DNA of 64,000 nucleotides. Source: Kroppenstedtia eburnea (lineage in GTDB: Bacteria > Bacillota > Bacilli > Thermoactinomycetales > DSM-45169). The stretch lies in NCBI RefSeq assembly GCF_013282215.1, contig NZ_CP048103.1, positions 2,790,001-2,854,000 on the forward strand, in the 5' to 3' direction. This document shows positions 52,043 to 60,272 of this stretch, one piece after another; the first letter of the stretch is position 1; each line of letters opens with the position of its first letter. The position numbers and the translations under genes are program-made. Below the pieces are notes generated by a model. The model was given only the letters and a program-made list of their open reading frames with translations. It did no database searches and was not told the origin of the DNA.

Positions 52043-52084
52043 GGAAAAGAGCCCATCTGTTGAATGATCGGCTCTTTTCCTTTT
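52043..52084. terminator. Terminator between the DUF1657 gene and spoVAE
   Basis: GGAAAAGAGCC and GGCTCTTTTCC pair perfectly; T runs lie on both sides. Confidence 0.85.
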
Positions 52085-52085
52085 C

Positions 52086-52436
52086 TCACCCCCGGGGTTT
52101 GAAGAGGAGGGCCATCAGAAAACCAAAGATGATCGCCGAGGAGATCCCGGCACTGGTCACTTCAAAAATACCGGTGACCACCCCGACCAGACCATGCCTC
52201 TCCGCTTCCGCCATCGCCCCGTGTACCAACGCATTTCCAAAACTGGTGATCGGTACGGTGGCCCCCGCCCCGGCAAAGTCGATCAAGGATTCATACCATC
52301 CCAACCCTCCCAGAACGGCACCCACCACCACCAGAATACTGGTGGTGTGGGCGGGGGAAAGCTTCAGTCCATCCATCATCAATTGCCCGATCACACAGAT
52401 GGCTCCCCCCACCACAAAAGCCCAAACATAGCTCAT
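52086..52436 (-). CDS. spoVAE: Stage V sporulation protein AE (SpoVAEb type)
   Basis: This 116-residue membrane protein begins MSYVWAFVVGGAICVIGQLM and contains GWYESLIDFAGAGATVPITS and FGNALVHGAMAEAERHG, the SpoVAE family pattern. Its start overlaps the spoVAD stop as ATGA. With SpoVAC and SpoVAD it forms the channel complex for dipicolinic acid uptake and release (known). Confidence 0.93.
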   Translation of the reverse strand: MSYVWAFVVGGAICVIGQLMMDGLKLSPAHTTSILVVVGAVLGGLGWYESLIDFAGAGATVPITSFGNALVHGAMAEAERHGLVGVVTGIFEVTSAGISSAIIFGFLMALLFKPRG

Positions 52437-53449
52437 GAGGGATCGCCCCCTTCCTCCGCCTCGATGGAAACGGCATGGGCTATACAGGGGATGCTCTCCT
52501 TCTGTTGGTAACTGAGCGGAGAGTGCAATGCACCGGTTGCCACGATCAACACCTTGCGCAATTCCCCTTTTCGCATCCGGTTCAATACGTGTCCGTAGGT
52601 GACACATGCCGACGAGGCACATCCGCTGGCCCCGGCCTGTACCGGCTGATCTTCCCCGTATATCATGAGCCCACAGTCGCCAAACCGGTCTTTGGGAAGT
52701 TTCAGGCCGTGCTTTTCCAGCAAATCGGCGGCCGTCCGGTGACCGATTCTCCCCAGATCTCCGGTCAGTATCAAATCGTAATCGGGATTTTTCAGATCTC
52801 TGAAATGGGCTTCAATCGTATCCACCGCCGCCGGCGCCATCGCCGCTCCCATATTGAAAGGATCAGAAATCCCCATATCGACCACGCGTCCGACGGTGGC
52901 GGTTGTCACATGAAGATTGCTCTTTTTTTCCGCCGTCAACACAGCCGCACCCGCACCGGTCACCGTCCATTGAGCGGTGGGGGGCTTTTGGGAGCCGTAT
53001 TCCGTCGGATAACGGAATTGTTTTTCCGCTGTGGAGTTGTGACTGGCAGTTCCCGCCAGCACCCGTTCCGCATAGCCCCCATCCACCAAAACGGCCCCCA
53101 GGGCCAACCCTTCCATGGAGGTGGAGCAGGCCCCGAACAGCCCCAGATAAGGCACTGACAATGTCCTGGCGGAGAAGCTGCTGGTGACCACTTGGTCCAA
53201 AAGATCACCGGCCAGAAAAAACTGGATGTCTTCCTTCCGCATCCCGGCCTTGTCGATTGCTCGTTCCGACGCCTGTTCCAGCATCTTTTTTTCGGCTTTT
53301 TCAAAACTGTCCTGTCCCAACCATGTATCCTCATGCAGCAGATCAAAATCGCCGGCCAGCGGGCCTTTTGCTTCAAAAGGACCTCCGACCGTAGCAGAAG
53401 CGGCGATATTGGGTCTGTTTGAAAAAACCCAGGTGCGGCCTCGGATCAC
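52433..53449 (-). CDS. spoVAD: Stage V sporulation protein AD
   Basis: This 338-residue thiolase-fold protein has GRTWVFSNRPNIAASATVGG, LFGACSTSMEGLALGAVLVD and GASGCASSACVTYGHVLNRM. It binds dipicolinic acid in the inner spore membrane (known for the family). The GTG start follows the spoVAC stop directly. It is the central gene of the module. Confidence 0.95.
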   Translation of the reverse strand: MIRGRTWVFSNRPNIAASATVGGPFEAKGPLAGDFDLLHEDTWLGQDSFEKAEKKMLEQASERAIDKAGMRKEDIQFFLAGDLLDQVVTSSFSARTLSVPYLGLFGACSTSMEGLALGAVLVDGGYAERVLAGTASHNSTAEKQFRYPTEYGSQKPPTAQWTVTGAGAAVLTAEKKSNLHVTTATVGRVVDMGISDPFNMGAAMAPAAVDTIEAHFRDLKNPDYDLILTGDLGRIGHRTAADLLEKHGLKLPKDRFGDCGLMIYGEDQPVQAGASGCASSACVTYGHVLNRMRKGELRKVLIVATGALHSPLSYQQKESIPCIAHAVSIEAEEGGDPS

Positions 53450-53929
53450 TCAAATCCCTCCCAACCCTTTAAAGAGGACTTTCAGGATGGCAATGAGAAA
53501 AGCGGAAAAGACTCCGAACACAATCACGGAACCGGCCAACCTGAACATATTGCCCCCGACCCCGAGCACAAACCCTTCGGAGCGGTGTTCAATCGCCGCC
53601 GAAGCGATGGAGTTGGCAAAACCCGTCACCGGAATCGCAGTGCCCGCCCCGGCCCATTGGCCCAAATGGTCATAGACACCCAAACCCGTAAACAAAGCCG
53701 CCAAAAAGATCAAAGTGGCCGTGGTGGGGTCTCCCGCCGTCTTTTCCGTGAAGTCAAAGAACTGTGTATAAAACCGGGAGATGAACTGGCCCAGGAGACA
53801 GATGGTTCCCCCGACCAGAAAGGCCCGGAAACAGTTCCGCAGGAGCGGGCGTTTCGGCTCCCGTTTTTTCACAAATTCCTGATATTCCTGTTGCACAGGT
53901 GTCAATTTTTTCTTTTTCTTCTGGGACAC
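53450..53929 (-). CDS. spoVAC: Stage V sporulation protein AC
   Basis: This protein of about 159 residues has a Lys-rich start and then FRAFLVGGTICLLGQFISRF, YDHLGQWAGAGTAIPVTGFA and SIASAAIEHRSEG, typical of SpoVAC, a mechanosensitive channel subunit (known). The GTG at 53927-53929 is chosen because GGAGGTGAGGAAG precedes it. Confidence 0.93.
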   Translation of the reverse strand: MSQKKKKKLTPVQQEYQEFVKKREPKRPLLRNCFRAFLVGGTICLLGQFISRFYTQFFDFTEKTAGDPTTATLIFLAALFTGLGVYDHLGQWAGAGTAIPVTGFANSIASAAIEHRSEGFVLGVGGNMFRLAGSVIVFGVFSAFLIAILKVLFKGLGGI

Positions 53930-53947
53930 CTTCCTCACCTCCGACGG

Positions 53948-54805
53948 TTATTTCAGGAGCGGCCGTGCATCATATAGAATGGATGCGATTTCCCGGGCAC
54001 ACTGTTGATACATTTTTTTCGCTTTGGGATTGTCCGTGTCCAAGGAGTAGGATTCCAGATCCGCACGGGCTTTTTCCAGGGTGGTGAGCAGCAGTTTCCG
54101 GGTTGTCGGCTTGGGCACCTGGATGGCATCGTCAAACAGGTCCACATACAGCTCTCCCATGGCATCCACTTGGGCGAGAAACACATTTTCCGGTTGGACA
54201 CCGATTTTTTTCAGCTCCGTCTCCAGCCAACCACGGTTCAGTCCCAACGTTGCCAAGGGCTCGTCCAAAATATTTCCATCCAGGATCACCGCCTGCACGC
54301 CCACCTCGGGAGCGGTTTCCACACCCAAATGCTGGGCTGTGAGGGGCTGTTTGTTTGATTTCACCAGTGCGCTGATCTCCCCGTTGGCTTCCATGACGGC
54401 AAATTCCACGTCGGCCACGTTGAAAATCTGGCGCTTCCGGAGTTGTTGCAACAGATCCTCCGGGGTGAAACGAACGGTTTTCAACTGCTCTTCCATCACC
54501 TTTCCGTGCTTGATCACAACCGCTTCCTTGCCGTGAACGAGATCCCGCACCCACTTGCTTTTCAGGGCAAGATAACTGTAGGCAATCCCTGTCAGCCCCC
54601 AGGTTAACAAGGCAAGCCATCCCAACAACGGCGGCCGGATCTGGTTTAAGGCGAGGAGGGCGGCGATCACTCCGAATCCCACCAGGTAGACCCGGTCAAA
54701 GGTGGCCATGCCCGCCGCCATCTTTCTTCCCAACAGGCGCAACCAGACCGCCGAAAAGAGCAAGACACCCAGAGTGCGCAAGATCAATTGCAACCATACA
54801 GGCAT
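53948..54805 (-). CDS. DUF421 (YetF-like) membrane protein fused to a DUF1657 domain
   Basis: This 285-residue protein has three N-terminal membrane helices and the DUF421 domains (VVIKHGKVMEEQLKTVRFTP; GVQAVILDGNILDEPLATLG). The C-terminal 50 residues, LEKARADLESYSLDTDNPKA and KKMYQQCAREIASILYDARP, are a DUF1657-like helix pair matching the separate DUF1657 genes of this cluster. This fusion is a hallmark of the spoVA2mob operon. It lies directly upstream of spoVAC. Confidence 0.88.
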   Translation of the reverse strand: MPVWLQLILRTLGVLLFSAVWLRLLGRKMAAGMATFDRVYLVGFGVIAALLALNQIRPPLLGWLALLTWGLTGIAYSYLALKSKWVRDLVHGKEAVVIKHGKVMEEQLKTVRFTPEDLLQQLRKRQIFNVADVEFAVMEANGEISALVKSNKQPLTAQHLGVETAPEVGVQAVILDGNILDEPLATLGLNRGWLETELKKIGVQPENVFLAQVDAMGELYVDLFDDAIQVPKPTTRKLLLTTLEKARADLESYSLDTDNPKAKKMYQQCAREIASILYDARPLLK

Positions 54806-54825
54806 TGCGGATCCCCCTTTTTATC

Positions 54826-55029
54826 TTATGAACCTCTGTATTGGGGTTCTTCAAATTCCATCGATCGGATCCGTCGATCCAGACGTTGGAGAGTGGGCTC
54901 CATCTTCCGGGCGATTTCCCGAAAGGAACGGGCATTTTCTTCCCCGGCGATGAGGGCATACTGTTCAAGGGTCGCCTTGGCGCTTTTCAGATCGAGAAAG
55001 GTTTGCTTGACTTTGGAATAAGTGGTCAT
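54826..55029 (-). CDS. DUF1657-related protein, first gene of the spoVA-type operon
   Basis: This 67-residue helical protein has KVKQTFLDLKSAKATLEQYA and REIARKMEPTLQRLDRRIRS, and ends EEPQYRGS like the other DUF1657 protein. Start follows GGAGGTTGAACG. It heads the minus-strand operon. Confidence 0.8.
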   Translation of the reverse strand: MTTYSKVKQTFLDLKSAKATLEQYALIAGEENARSFREIARKMEPTLQRLDRRIRSMEFEEPQYRGS

Positions 55030-55087
55030 CGTTCAACCTCCAACCGGGTTTTGATTCAGGTGACAAGGCTTTGAGGAGGATAGTGAA

Positions 55088-55531
55088 ATGAAAAAGATTG
55101 GTTTGATCTTCTTCCTGTCCGCATGGATACTGAACGGATGTAACCAGCAGGCTGAGGAAACTCCGAAGCCTGCGGGACCGTTGCCCATGGCTCAACAACA
55201 AGCCACCGATCTGCAACGGATGGATGCTGCCAAAAAGCTGGCCCGCCAGGACGGGAGGGTGGAAGATGCCACAGCGGTGATCATCAAAAAAGATCTTTCC
55301 GTCGGCTTGAAGGTGGAGAATTTCAACCGACTCTTTCTGCGGGACATCCGAAAAACTGTTTTTCACCGGCTGCGGCAAACCTACCCCCAATATCAAGTTC
55401 ATGTCACCACAGATCACAAATTGTTTGACTCCCTGCAAAAAATGGAGGCAGAGCTGCGGGAGCATCCACTTCTGAGCCCCACATCGGCTCAGGAAAAGCT
55501 TCGCAAAATCAATGAGGATATGAAGGGTTGA
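55088..55531 (+). CDS. YhcN/YlaJ family sporulation lipoprotein
   Basis: This 147-residue protein has a lipoprotein signal (LIFFLSAWILNGC) and the YhcN/YlaJ domain: EDATAVIIKKDLSVGLKVEN, then FLRDIRKTVFHRLRQTYPQY and VHVTTDHKLF. It is divergent from the spoVA operon and shares a 58-bp promoter region with it. YhcN-type lipoproteins belong to the spoVA2mob module (known). Confidence 0.9.
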   Translation: MKKIGLIFFLSAWILNGCNQQAEETPKPAGPLPMAQQQATDLQRMDAAKKLARQDGRVEDATAVIIKKDLSVGLKVENFNRLFLRDIRKTVFHRLRQTYPQYQVHVTTDHKLFDSLQKMEAELREHPLLSPTSAQEKLRKINEDMKG

Positions 55532-55618
55532 CACCTTCTGGTCGCCATTTGCCGGAGACCTTCATCTATCCTTTATTGGTCTATCCGCCATTTTTTATTC
55601 ACACCGCTTCGCATCCAA

Positions 55619-55650
55619 ATAAAAAGAGGCCCCAAAGGGCCTCTTTTTAT
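55619..55650. terminator. Terminator downstream of the YhcN-type gene
   Basis: AAAAAGAGGCCC and GGGCCTCTTTTT perfect stem with a 4-nt loop. Confidence 0.9.
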
Positions 55651-55656
55651 TCGGAC

Positions 55657-55903
55657 TAGGGTGTGTCTGATAAATCTCTGGGCCGAGTCGGTCGGGATTG
55701 GGTTTCACATTCCGTTTTCGTTGTTCTGACGATCCAAAATCACTCCATGTGAAACCCAACCCTCCCTGCATAGCGAGACCGGGGGCGAATGCCCCCTTGG
55801 CGAGACTTGTACTGGTGAGTGCATAGCGTGACCAAGAAGCGAAGCGACCCTGGGCACGACTTGTGCCCTACGGGTATGACGGCTTTTTCACAACAGCTTC
55901 TAG
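55657..55903 (+). repeat. MITE-like repeat, copy 14 (type B left end, type A right end)
   Basis: The left end is TAGGGTGTGTCTGATAAATC (type B) and the right end is TCACAACAGCTTCTAG (type A). The core GGGTTTCACAT ... ATGTGAAACCC is followed by a long accessory module. The last bases provide the stop codon of the gene at 55900. Nothing else occupies the 55532-55899 gap. Confidence 0.84.
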
Positions 55904-56550
55904 GTCACAAGAAAGGGCACCTGATCCCCCGCATTCCCGGGGGCAGGGCCGGTCCCGTCATGGAACAACCGGGCCAGTACATCGTAACCTTGTTGATTGG
56001 GATGAACTTCATCGGCGAAGAATTCCTGTCGGTGCAAAAAAGCGGAGAAGGGATCGATCATCTCCATGCCGTATTTTGAACAGAGTTGTTCATATCCCTT
56101 ATTCATTTTTTTCACTGTGCGGCAAGCCAGGGAGAAGCCCAGCTCGTAAGCGGGCAAGGGCAGATAAAGGCCCAACACTTGTACCTTGGCGACCGGATTC
56201 AACTCCCGCACAGATTGAAAAATCTGGTTGATCTGTCTCCGGACCTTCTTCATCGTGGTCATCAAACCGGAAATGGAGGCTCCGGATTCAAACCAATCGA
56301 TGAAATCACAACCCCCGGTGGTGATGGTGATATGGGAAACCCGTGGAATCAGCTTGCGAATCGCCGGTGTCACCACCAGTTGGTACAATTCATCCGAAGT
56401 CAGACCCGAGACCCCCAGATTGACCAACCGGCACCCACGTGAACACTTCAATCCCTGAAAATGTTGGGCTACGAAATGGCTGTCCGGCCCGTCGGCACCC
56501 ACCCCTTCGGTCAGGGAATCACCCAAAGCCAGATAGGTGATCGGATCCAT
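55900..56550 (-). CDS. SGNH/GDSL hydrolase
   Basis: This 216-residue protein has the GDSL block LALGDSLTEGVGADGP with nucleophile S12, the conserved VNLGVSGLTSDEL and TTGGCDFIDW, and the C-terminal catalytic DEVHPNQQGY. It is probably an esterase or lipase. The stop TAG comes from the repeat end, so the last residues (VPFLVT) may not be the ancestral C-terminus. No signal peptide. Confidence 0.9.
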   Translation of the reverse strand: MDPITYLALGDSLTEGVGADGPDSHFVAQHFQGLKCSRGCRLVNLGVSGLTSDELYQLVVTPAIRKLIPRVSHITITTGGCDFIDWFESGASISGLMTTMKKVRRQINQIFQSVRELNPVAKVQVLGLYLPLPAYELGFSLACRTVKKMNKGYEQLCSKYGMEMIDPFSAFLHRQEFFADEVHPNQQGYDVLARLFHDGTGPAPGNAGDQVPFLVT

Positions 56551-56711
56551 ACAGTCATTCCCCTTTCCTTAAGGGTGAATTTGAACATGTATCCCCGACA
56601 ACCAGGGCTCACCCCTTCACCCTGATTTTCTCTTTGTAGGTTTCGATTGTGACCGCTCTTTTATTCCGGGAGACTGCAATCACGGGACGGGAACACTCGG
56701 GCAGGATCAGC

Positions 56712-57383
56712 TCAGTGAATGATCATATAACGGTTTGTCGGGCGGCCGATCCCACCGTATTCCATATGGATGGTGACGACCCCCTCCTTTTCAAAATGAT
56801 CAAGATAGCGCCGTGCAGTCACCCTGGCGATTCCGGTGCCTTCCGCCACTTCCTCGGCGGAAACAGGGCGACCTTGCTCGTGCAAAAAGTTGCGGATCCG
56901 CTCCAACGTGACTCGATTCAGTCCTTTCGGCAGTTCCTTGTGGGCGGTAACCCCCTTCCGGAACAACATTCCATCCAAATCGGACTGGGATACCTCCGTT
57001 TTCTCAAGAAACCGTTTCTGGAACTGGCGGTAATTTTCAAGTGACTTTTTTAACCGCTCAAATTTGAAGGGCTTCACAATATAATCAAACGCACCGTTTT
57101 GCAAGACACGCCGTACCGTCTCCACATCCATCGCCGCCGTGATGGCGATCACGTCCGTGATCAGGCCTTCCGCCCTGATCTGTTTTAAGGTGGCAAGGCC
57201 GTCCAGATCCGGCATATAAATATCGATCATCACCAAGTCGGGATTCAATTTCCTGGCCAGCTTCAATCCTTCCACACCATTGGGAGCGGAACTGATCACC
57301 TTATAATCCTGCACCTGCTCCACAAATTGCCTGTTCACTTCCAGAACCATGGGGTCATCCTCTATTAACAGCACAGAAATCAT
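56712..57383 (-). CDS. dctR: Response regulator DctR-like
   Basis: This 223-residue protein has an N-terminal receiver (VLLIEDDPMVLEVNRQFV; phosphoacceptor D54 in PDLVMIDIYMPDLDGL; IVKPF) and a C-terminal winged helix-turn-helix (VSAEEVAEGTGIARVTARRY). This is the CitB/DcuR/DctR architecture. It overlaps dctS by 29 bp; the ATG at 57381-57383 has AGAGGGGG upstream. It likely activates dctP in response to C4-dicarboxylates. Confidence 0.9.
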   Translation of the reverse strand: MISVLLIEDDPMVLEVNRQFVEQVQDYKVISSAPNGVEGLKLARKLNPDLVMIDIYMPDLDGLATLKQIRAEGLITDVIAITAAMDVETVRRVLQNGAFDYIVKPFKFERLKKSLENYRQFQKRFLEKTEVSQSDLDGMLFRKGVTAHKELPKGLNRVTLERIRNFLHEQGRPVSAEEVAEGTGIARVTARRYLDHFEKEGVVTIHMEYGGIGRPTNRYMIIH

Positions 57384-58983
57384 CCTCCGCATCCCCCTCT
57401 CGCTGATCAAATGTGACCGTGATGCACGTTCCTGCTCCCGGTTCAGACTCCAATCGGATCTCTCCATACCCTTGTTCGACAATCTGATGGACCAGGTGGA
57501 GACCGATCCCTCTTTCACCGCCCCCTTTGGTGGAAACTCCCTGTCTGAAGATCCGGTCCTGCATCTCCCGTGGAATACCGCATCCATTATCTTCAACCAC
57601 GATCAGAAGTCTGTTCTTGGTCTGAGTGATGCTGATATACACCTCTTTCTCACGGGTGGGCACTTTTTGAAAGGAATCGAAGGAGTTTTCAATCAAGTTT
57701 CCAAGCAAAACGACAAAGTCGTGGGAGTCGAGATACCGGGGGAAGGAACGGAGCCGGCTGCGCCTGTCAATGAATACATCGATTCCCATCTCCCTGCCCC
57801 TGCTCACTTTGCTTAACAGAAGACCTGAGATACTGTCATCTTTTATATTTTTGCTGAGGAAACGGGTCAGCTCTTCCTGTTCTTCCGTGACCTCAAACAC
57901 GTAATCCAGGGCTTTTTCGCTGTTGCCCAATTGGATCAATCCGGCGATGGTATGCAATTTGTTCATATGTTCATGATTTTGCACCCGCAGGGCATTTACA
58001 AATGCTTTGACACCTGTCAGTTCTTCCGCCAGTTTTTTCACTTCCGTCCGGTCCTGGAAAATAGAGACCACCCCGACGGTCTTACCACCCACTTTGATGG
58101 GAATCCGGTTACTCAAAATGTCCAGGTTCCGGACATGTAACTCTTTATTATAAACCGGCTGATCCAGTGTTAAAATCTCCGGAAGGCGTGTATCCGGAAT
58201 CACCTCCCGTATGTTCATTCCGATGACATCTCCGCTGACTCCCATCATTTGCTTTGCCTTATCGTTAAAAATCTGGATCCGCTCTTCGGTGTCAATCGCA
58301 ATGACCCCTTCATGCATCGCGTTGAATGCTTCTGTCCGCTCAACCAGCATCTTGGCGATTTCGTGGGGCTCCAAGTGGAACATTTGCCTTTTGATGTGAC
58401 GTGCCAACAGCCAAGAACCCCAGCCGCCAAAAAACAGTGACAGACAGGCGGTCCATAAAATCTCTTTGTAAACCGAGCAAAGAATCTCAATGATACCCGG
58501 CAGGCGATAACCCGCGATGACCACACCGATTTGTTGATGTTCTTGATTCATGATCGGAACGAAGGCGCGGATGACCGTTCCAATCTCCCCTGTTGCCCGT
58601 GATGTATAGGTGTGCTCAGCAAAGGCAGGGCCTTCATCTTCTCCCGTTGACACGGATCCGATTCGCTCTTCCACAGGATGTGTGAGACGAACCCTGTCCA
58701 TATTCAACACCACGATATAATCAGCATCGTTGATGATACGAACCTTTTCGGCGACGAGATTTAACCGTTTTTGCCCTTCTTCGCCTCCCGCGACACCTCT
58801 TCGGATCTCAGGAAGCTCGGCCACCGTCCGGGCGGTGATCACCGAGCGCTTCTTCAAATCATCTTCTTTGGTCTTTGAATAATTTCCAACTAAAAAAATC
58901 CCACCGATGACGAGTGAGAATCCAAGGATAAAAAAAATCAATGCGGTGATCTTCCAGTGAATCGGCAAACGGATCATACTCAT
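57355..58983 (-). CDS. dctS: Sensor histidine kinase DctS-like
   Basis: This protein of about 542 residues has two membrane helices (ITALIFFILGFSLVIGGIFL and a second near residue 180) flanking a periplasmic PAS-like sensor domain. A cytoplasmic PAS (EAFNAMHEGVIAIDTEERIQ) follows, then the H box NHEHMNKLHTIAGLIQLG and ATP-binding motifs VEDNGCGIP and GGERGIGLHLV. This matches the DcuS/CitA/DctS family. Start ATG at 58981-58983 after GAGAGG; a TTG or ATG nearby is possible. It is divergent from the dctB binding-protein gene. Confidence 0.9.
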   Translation of the reverse strand: MSMIRLPIHWKITALIFFILGFSLVIGGIFLVGNYSKTKEDDLKKRSVITARTVAELPEIRRGVAGGEEGQKRLNLVAEKVRIINDADYIVVLNMDRVRLTHPVEERIGSVSTGEDEGPAFAEHTYTSRATGEIGTVIRAFVPIMNQEHQQIGVVIAGYRLPGIIEILCSVYKEILWTACLSLFFGGWGSWLLARHIKRQMFHLEPHEIAKMLVERTEAFNAMHEGVIAIDTEERIQIFNDKAKQMMGVSGDVIGMNIREVIPDTRLPEILTLDQPVYNKELHVRNLDILSNRIPIKVGGKTVGVVSIFQDRTEVKKLAEELTGVKAFVNALRVQNHEHMNKLHTIAGLIQLGNSEKALDYVFEVTEEQEELTRFLSKNIKDDSISGLLLSKVSRGREMGIDVFIDRRSRLRSFPRYLDSHDFVVLLGNLIENSFDSFQKVPTREKEVYISITQTKNRLLIVVEDNGCGIPREMQDRIFRQGVSTKGGGERGIGLHLVHQIVEQGYGEIRLESEPGAGTCITVTFDQREGDAEDDFCAVNRG

Positions 58984-59074
58984 ATTTCCTCTCAACCATC
59001 CGGCTGTGTCTTTTCGTTTTTTTAGTGTATCATAGCACTGGAATCCTCACAGAAAAACGGAAAATGGTGGGACG

Positions 59075-60109
59075 ATGAAGCTTTTTATCAGTACAAGCAT
59101 ATTGACTGCCTTTTCATTGATTGCCTTCTTTTTCAATCCTTTTTTTCAGACAGGTGGAATCCACGATGATGAACAGTCAGGGCTGAATCAGCAGATCGTC
59201 ATCAAATTCAGCCATGTGGTGGCTGAAAATACCCCCAAGGGCCTGGCGGCCCAAAGATTTGCCGAGCTGGCGGCGAAAAAAACCGGCGGCAAAGTAAAAG
59301 TGGTCGTGTTCCCCAATGCGGTTCTCCATACCGATGAGGAAGAGCTGGACGCCCTGTTGCAGGGCGATGTGCAAATGATCGCCCCCTCCTATTCAAAGGT
59401 GACCAAGCTGATTCCCCAATGGCAAGTGCTTGATTTGCCCTTCATTTTTCATGACAGTGAAGATGTGGAGCGAGTATTTACCGGACCGGCGGGAAACCGC
59501 TTGTTAAAACTGCTCGCTCACAAAAACATCAAGGGGCTCGCCCTGTGGAGCAACGGTTTTAAACAAATGACCAGCAACCGCAAAGCCTTGATCCACCCGG
59601 AAGATTTCCGGGGGCAAACCTTTCGGATCATGCCGAGTCCCGTACTGGATGAGCAATTTCGCCTGCTGGGGGCCAAGCCCGTTCCAGTCCCCTTTCCCGA
59701 AGTCTACCAGGACCTTGAAAAGCATCAAGTGGACGGGCAGGAAAACACAATTTCCAATATTTACTCCAAAAGATTCTATCAAGTGCAACGATATCTGACC
59801 ATCAGTAACCACGGCTATCTCGGCTATGCGGTGTTGATGAACAAATCTTTCTGGGACCAACTTCCCCCGCCGATTCAACACCAACTCAGCGAAGCCATGG
59901 AAGAGACCACTGTTTGGATGCTGAAACAATCTAAACGTATGAATGAACAGCAGTTGGAGAAGTTGGAGAGACAAGCGGACATGGAAATCACGATCTTGGA
60001 AGAGAAAGAAAAAAAGAGGTGGATCGAGCAGCTGAAACCGGTCTATGACCGATACAGACAGCGCTTCGGCAACGAACTGCTCGATGAGATCCACCCCCGC
60101 CCTGAATAA
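59075..60109 (+). CDS. dctB: TRAP-type C4-dicarboxylate-binding protein (DctB-like)
   Basis: This 344-residue extracytoplasmic protein has a hydrophobic N-terminus and the DctP-family pattern: IKFSHVVAENTPKGLAAQRF, DLPFIFHDSEDVERVF, FRGQTFRIMPSPVLDEQFRL and QVDGQENTISNIYS. There is no TRAP permease gene (dctQM) nearby. In Bacillus subtilis an equivalent orphan binding protein works with DctSR as a co-sensor (known); the same is inferred here. It is followed by its own terminator. Confidence 0.9.
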   Translation: MKLFISTSILTAFSLIAFFFNPFFQTGGIHDDEQSGLNQQIVIKFSHVVAENTPKGLAAQRFAELAAKKTGGKVKVVVFPNAVLHTDEEELDALLQGDVQMIAPSYSKVTKLIPQWQVLDLPFIFHDSEDVERVFTGPAGNRLLKLLAHKNIKGLALWSNGFKQMTSNRKALIHPEDFRGQTFRIMPSPVLDEQFRLLGAKPVPVPFPEVYQDLEKHQVDGQENTISNIYSKRFYQVQRYLTISNHGYLGYAVLMNKSFWDQLPPPIQHQLSEAMEETTVWMLKQSKRMNEQQLEKLERQADMEITILEEKEKKRWIEQLKPVYDRYRQRFGNELLDEIHPRPE

Positions 60110-60118
60110 AATCCCCTT

Positions 60119-60147
60119 GAAAACGCCTTGCACCAAAGGCGTTTTTT
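60119..60147 (+). terminator. Terminator of dctB
   Basis: AAAACGCCTT and AAAGGCGTTTT pair over a short loop with a T run, so dctP has its own promoter downstream. Confidence 0.85.
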
Positions 60148-60237
60148 TGTTTCCCCTACAGACCAAAAAGAACTAAAGGACCATTATAACCAAAAACTTT
60201 TGTTTCTCCCCGACTCGATTACTATGAAAGATATCAT

Positions 60238-60251
60238 TGAAAGCGTTGCCA
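60238..60251 (+). promoter_or_regulatory. Candidate cre site (CcpA) ahead of dctP
   Basis: TGAAAGCGTTGCCA matches the cre consensus TGWAARCGYTWNCW except at one position. It sits 22 bp before the dctP start, as expected for catabolite repression. Confidence 0.55.
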
Positions 60252-60272
60252 ATGAACAGAAGGAGGAAAAAT

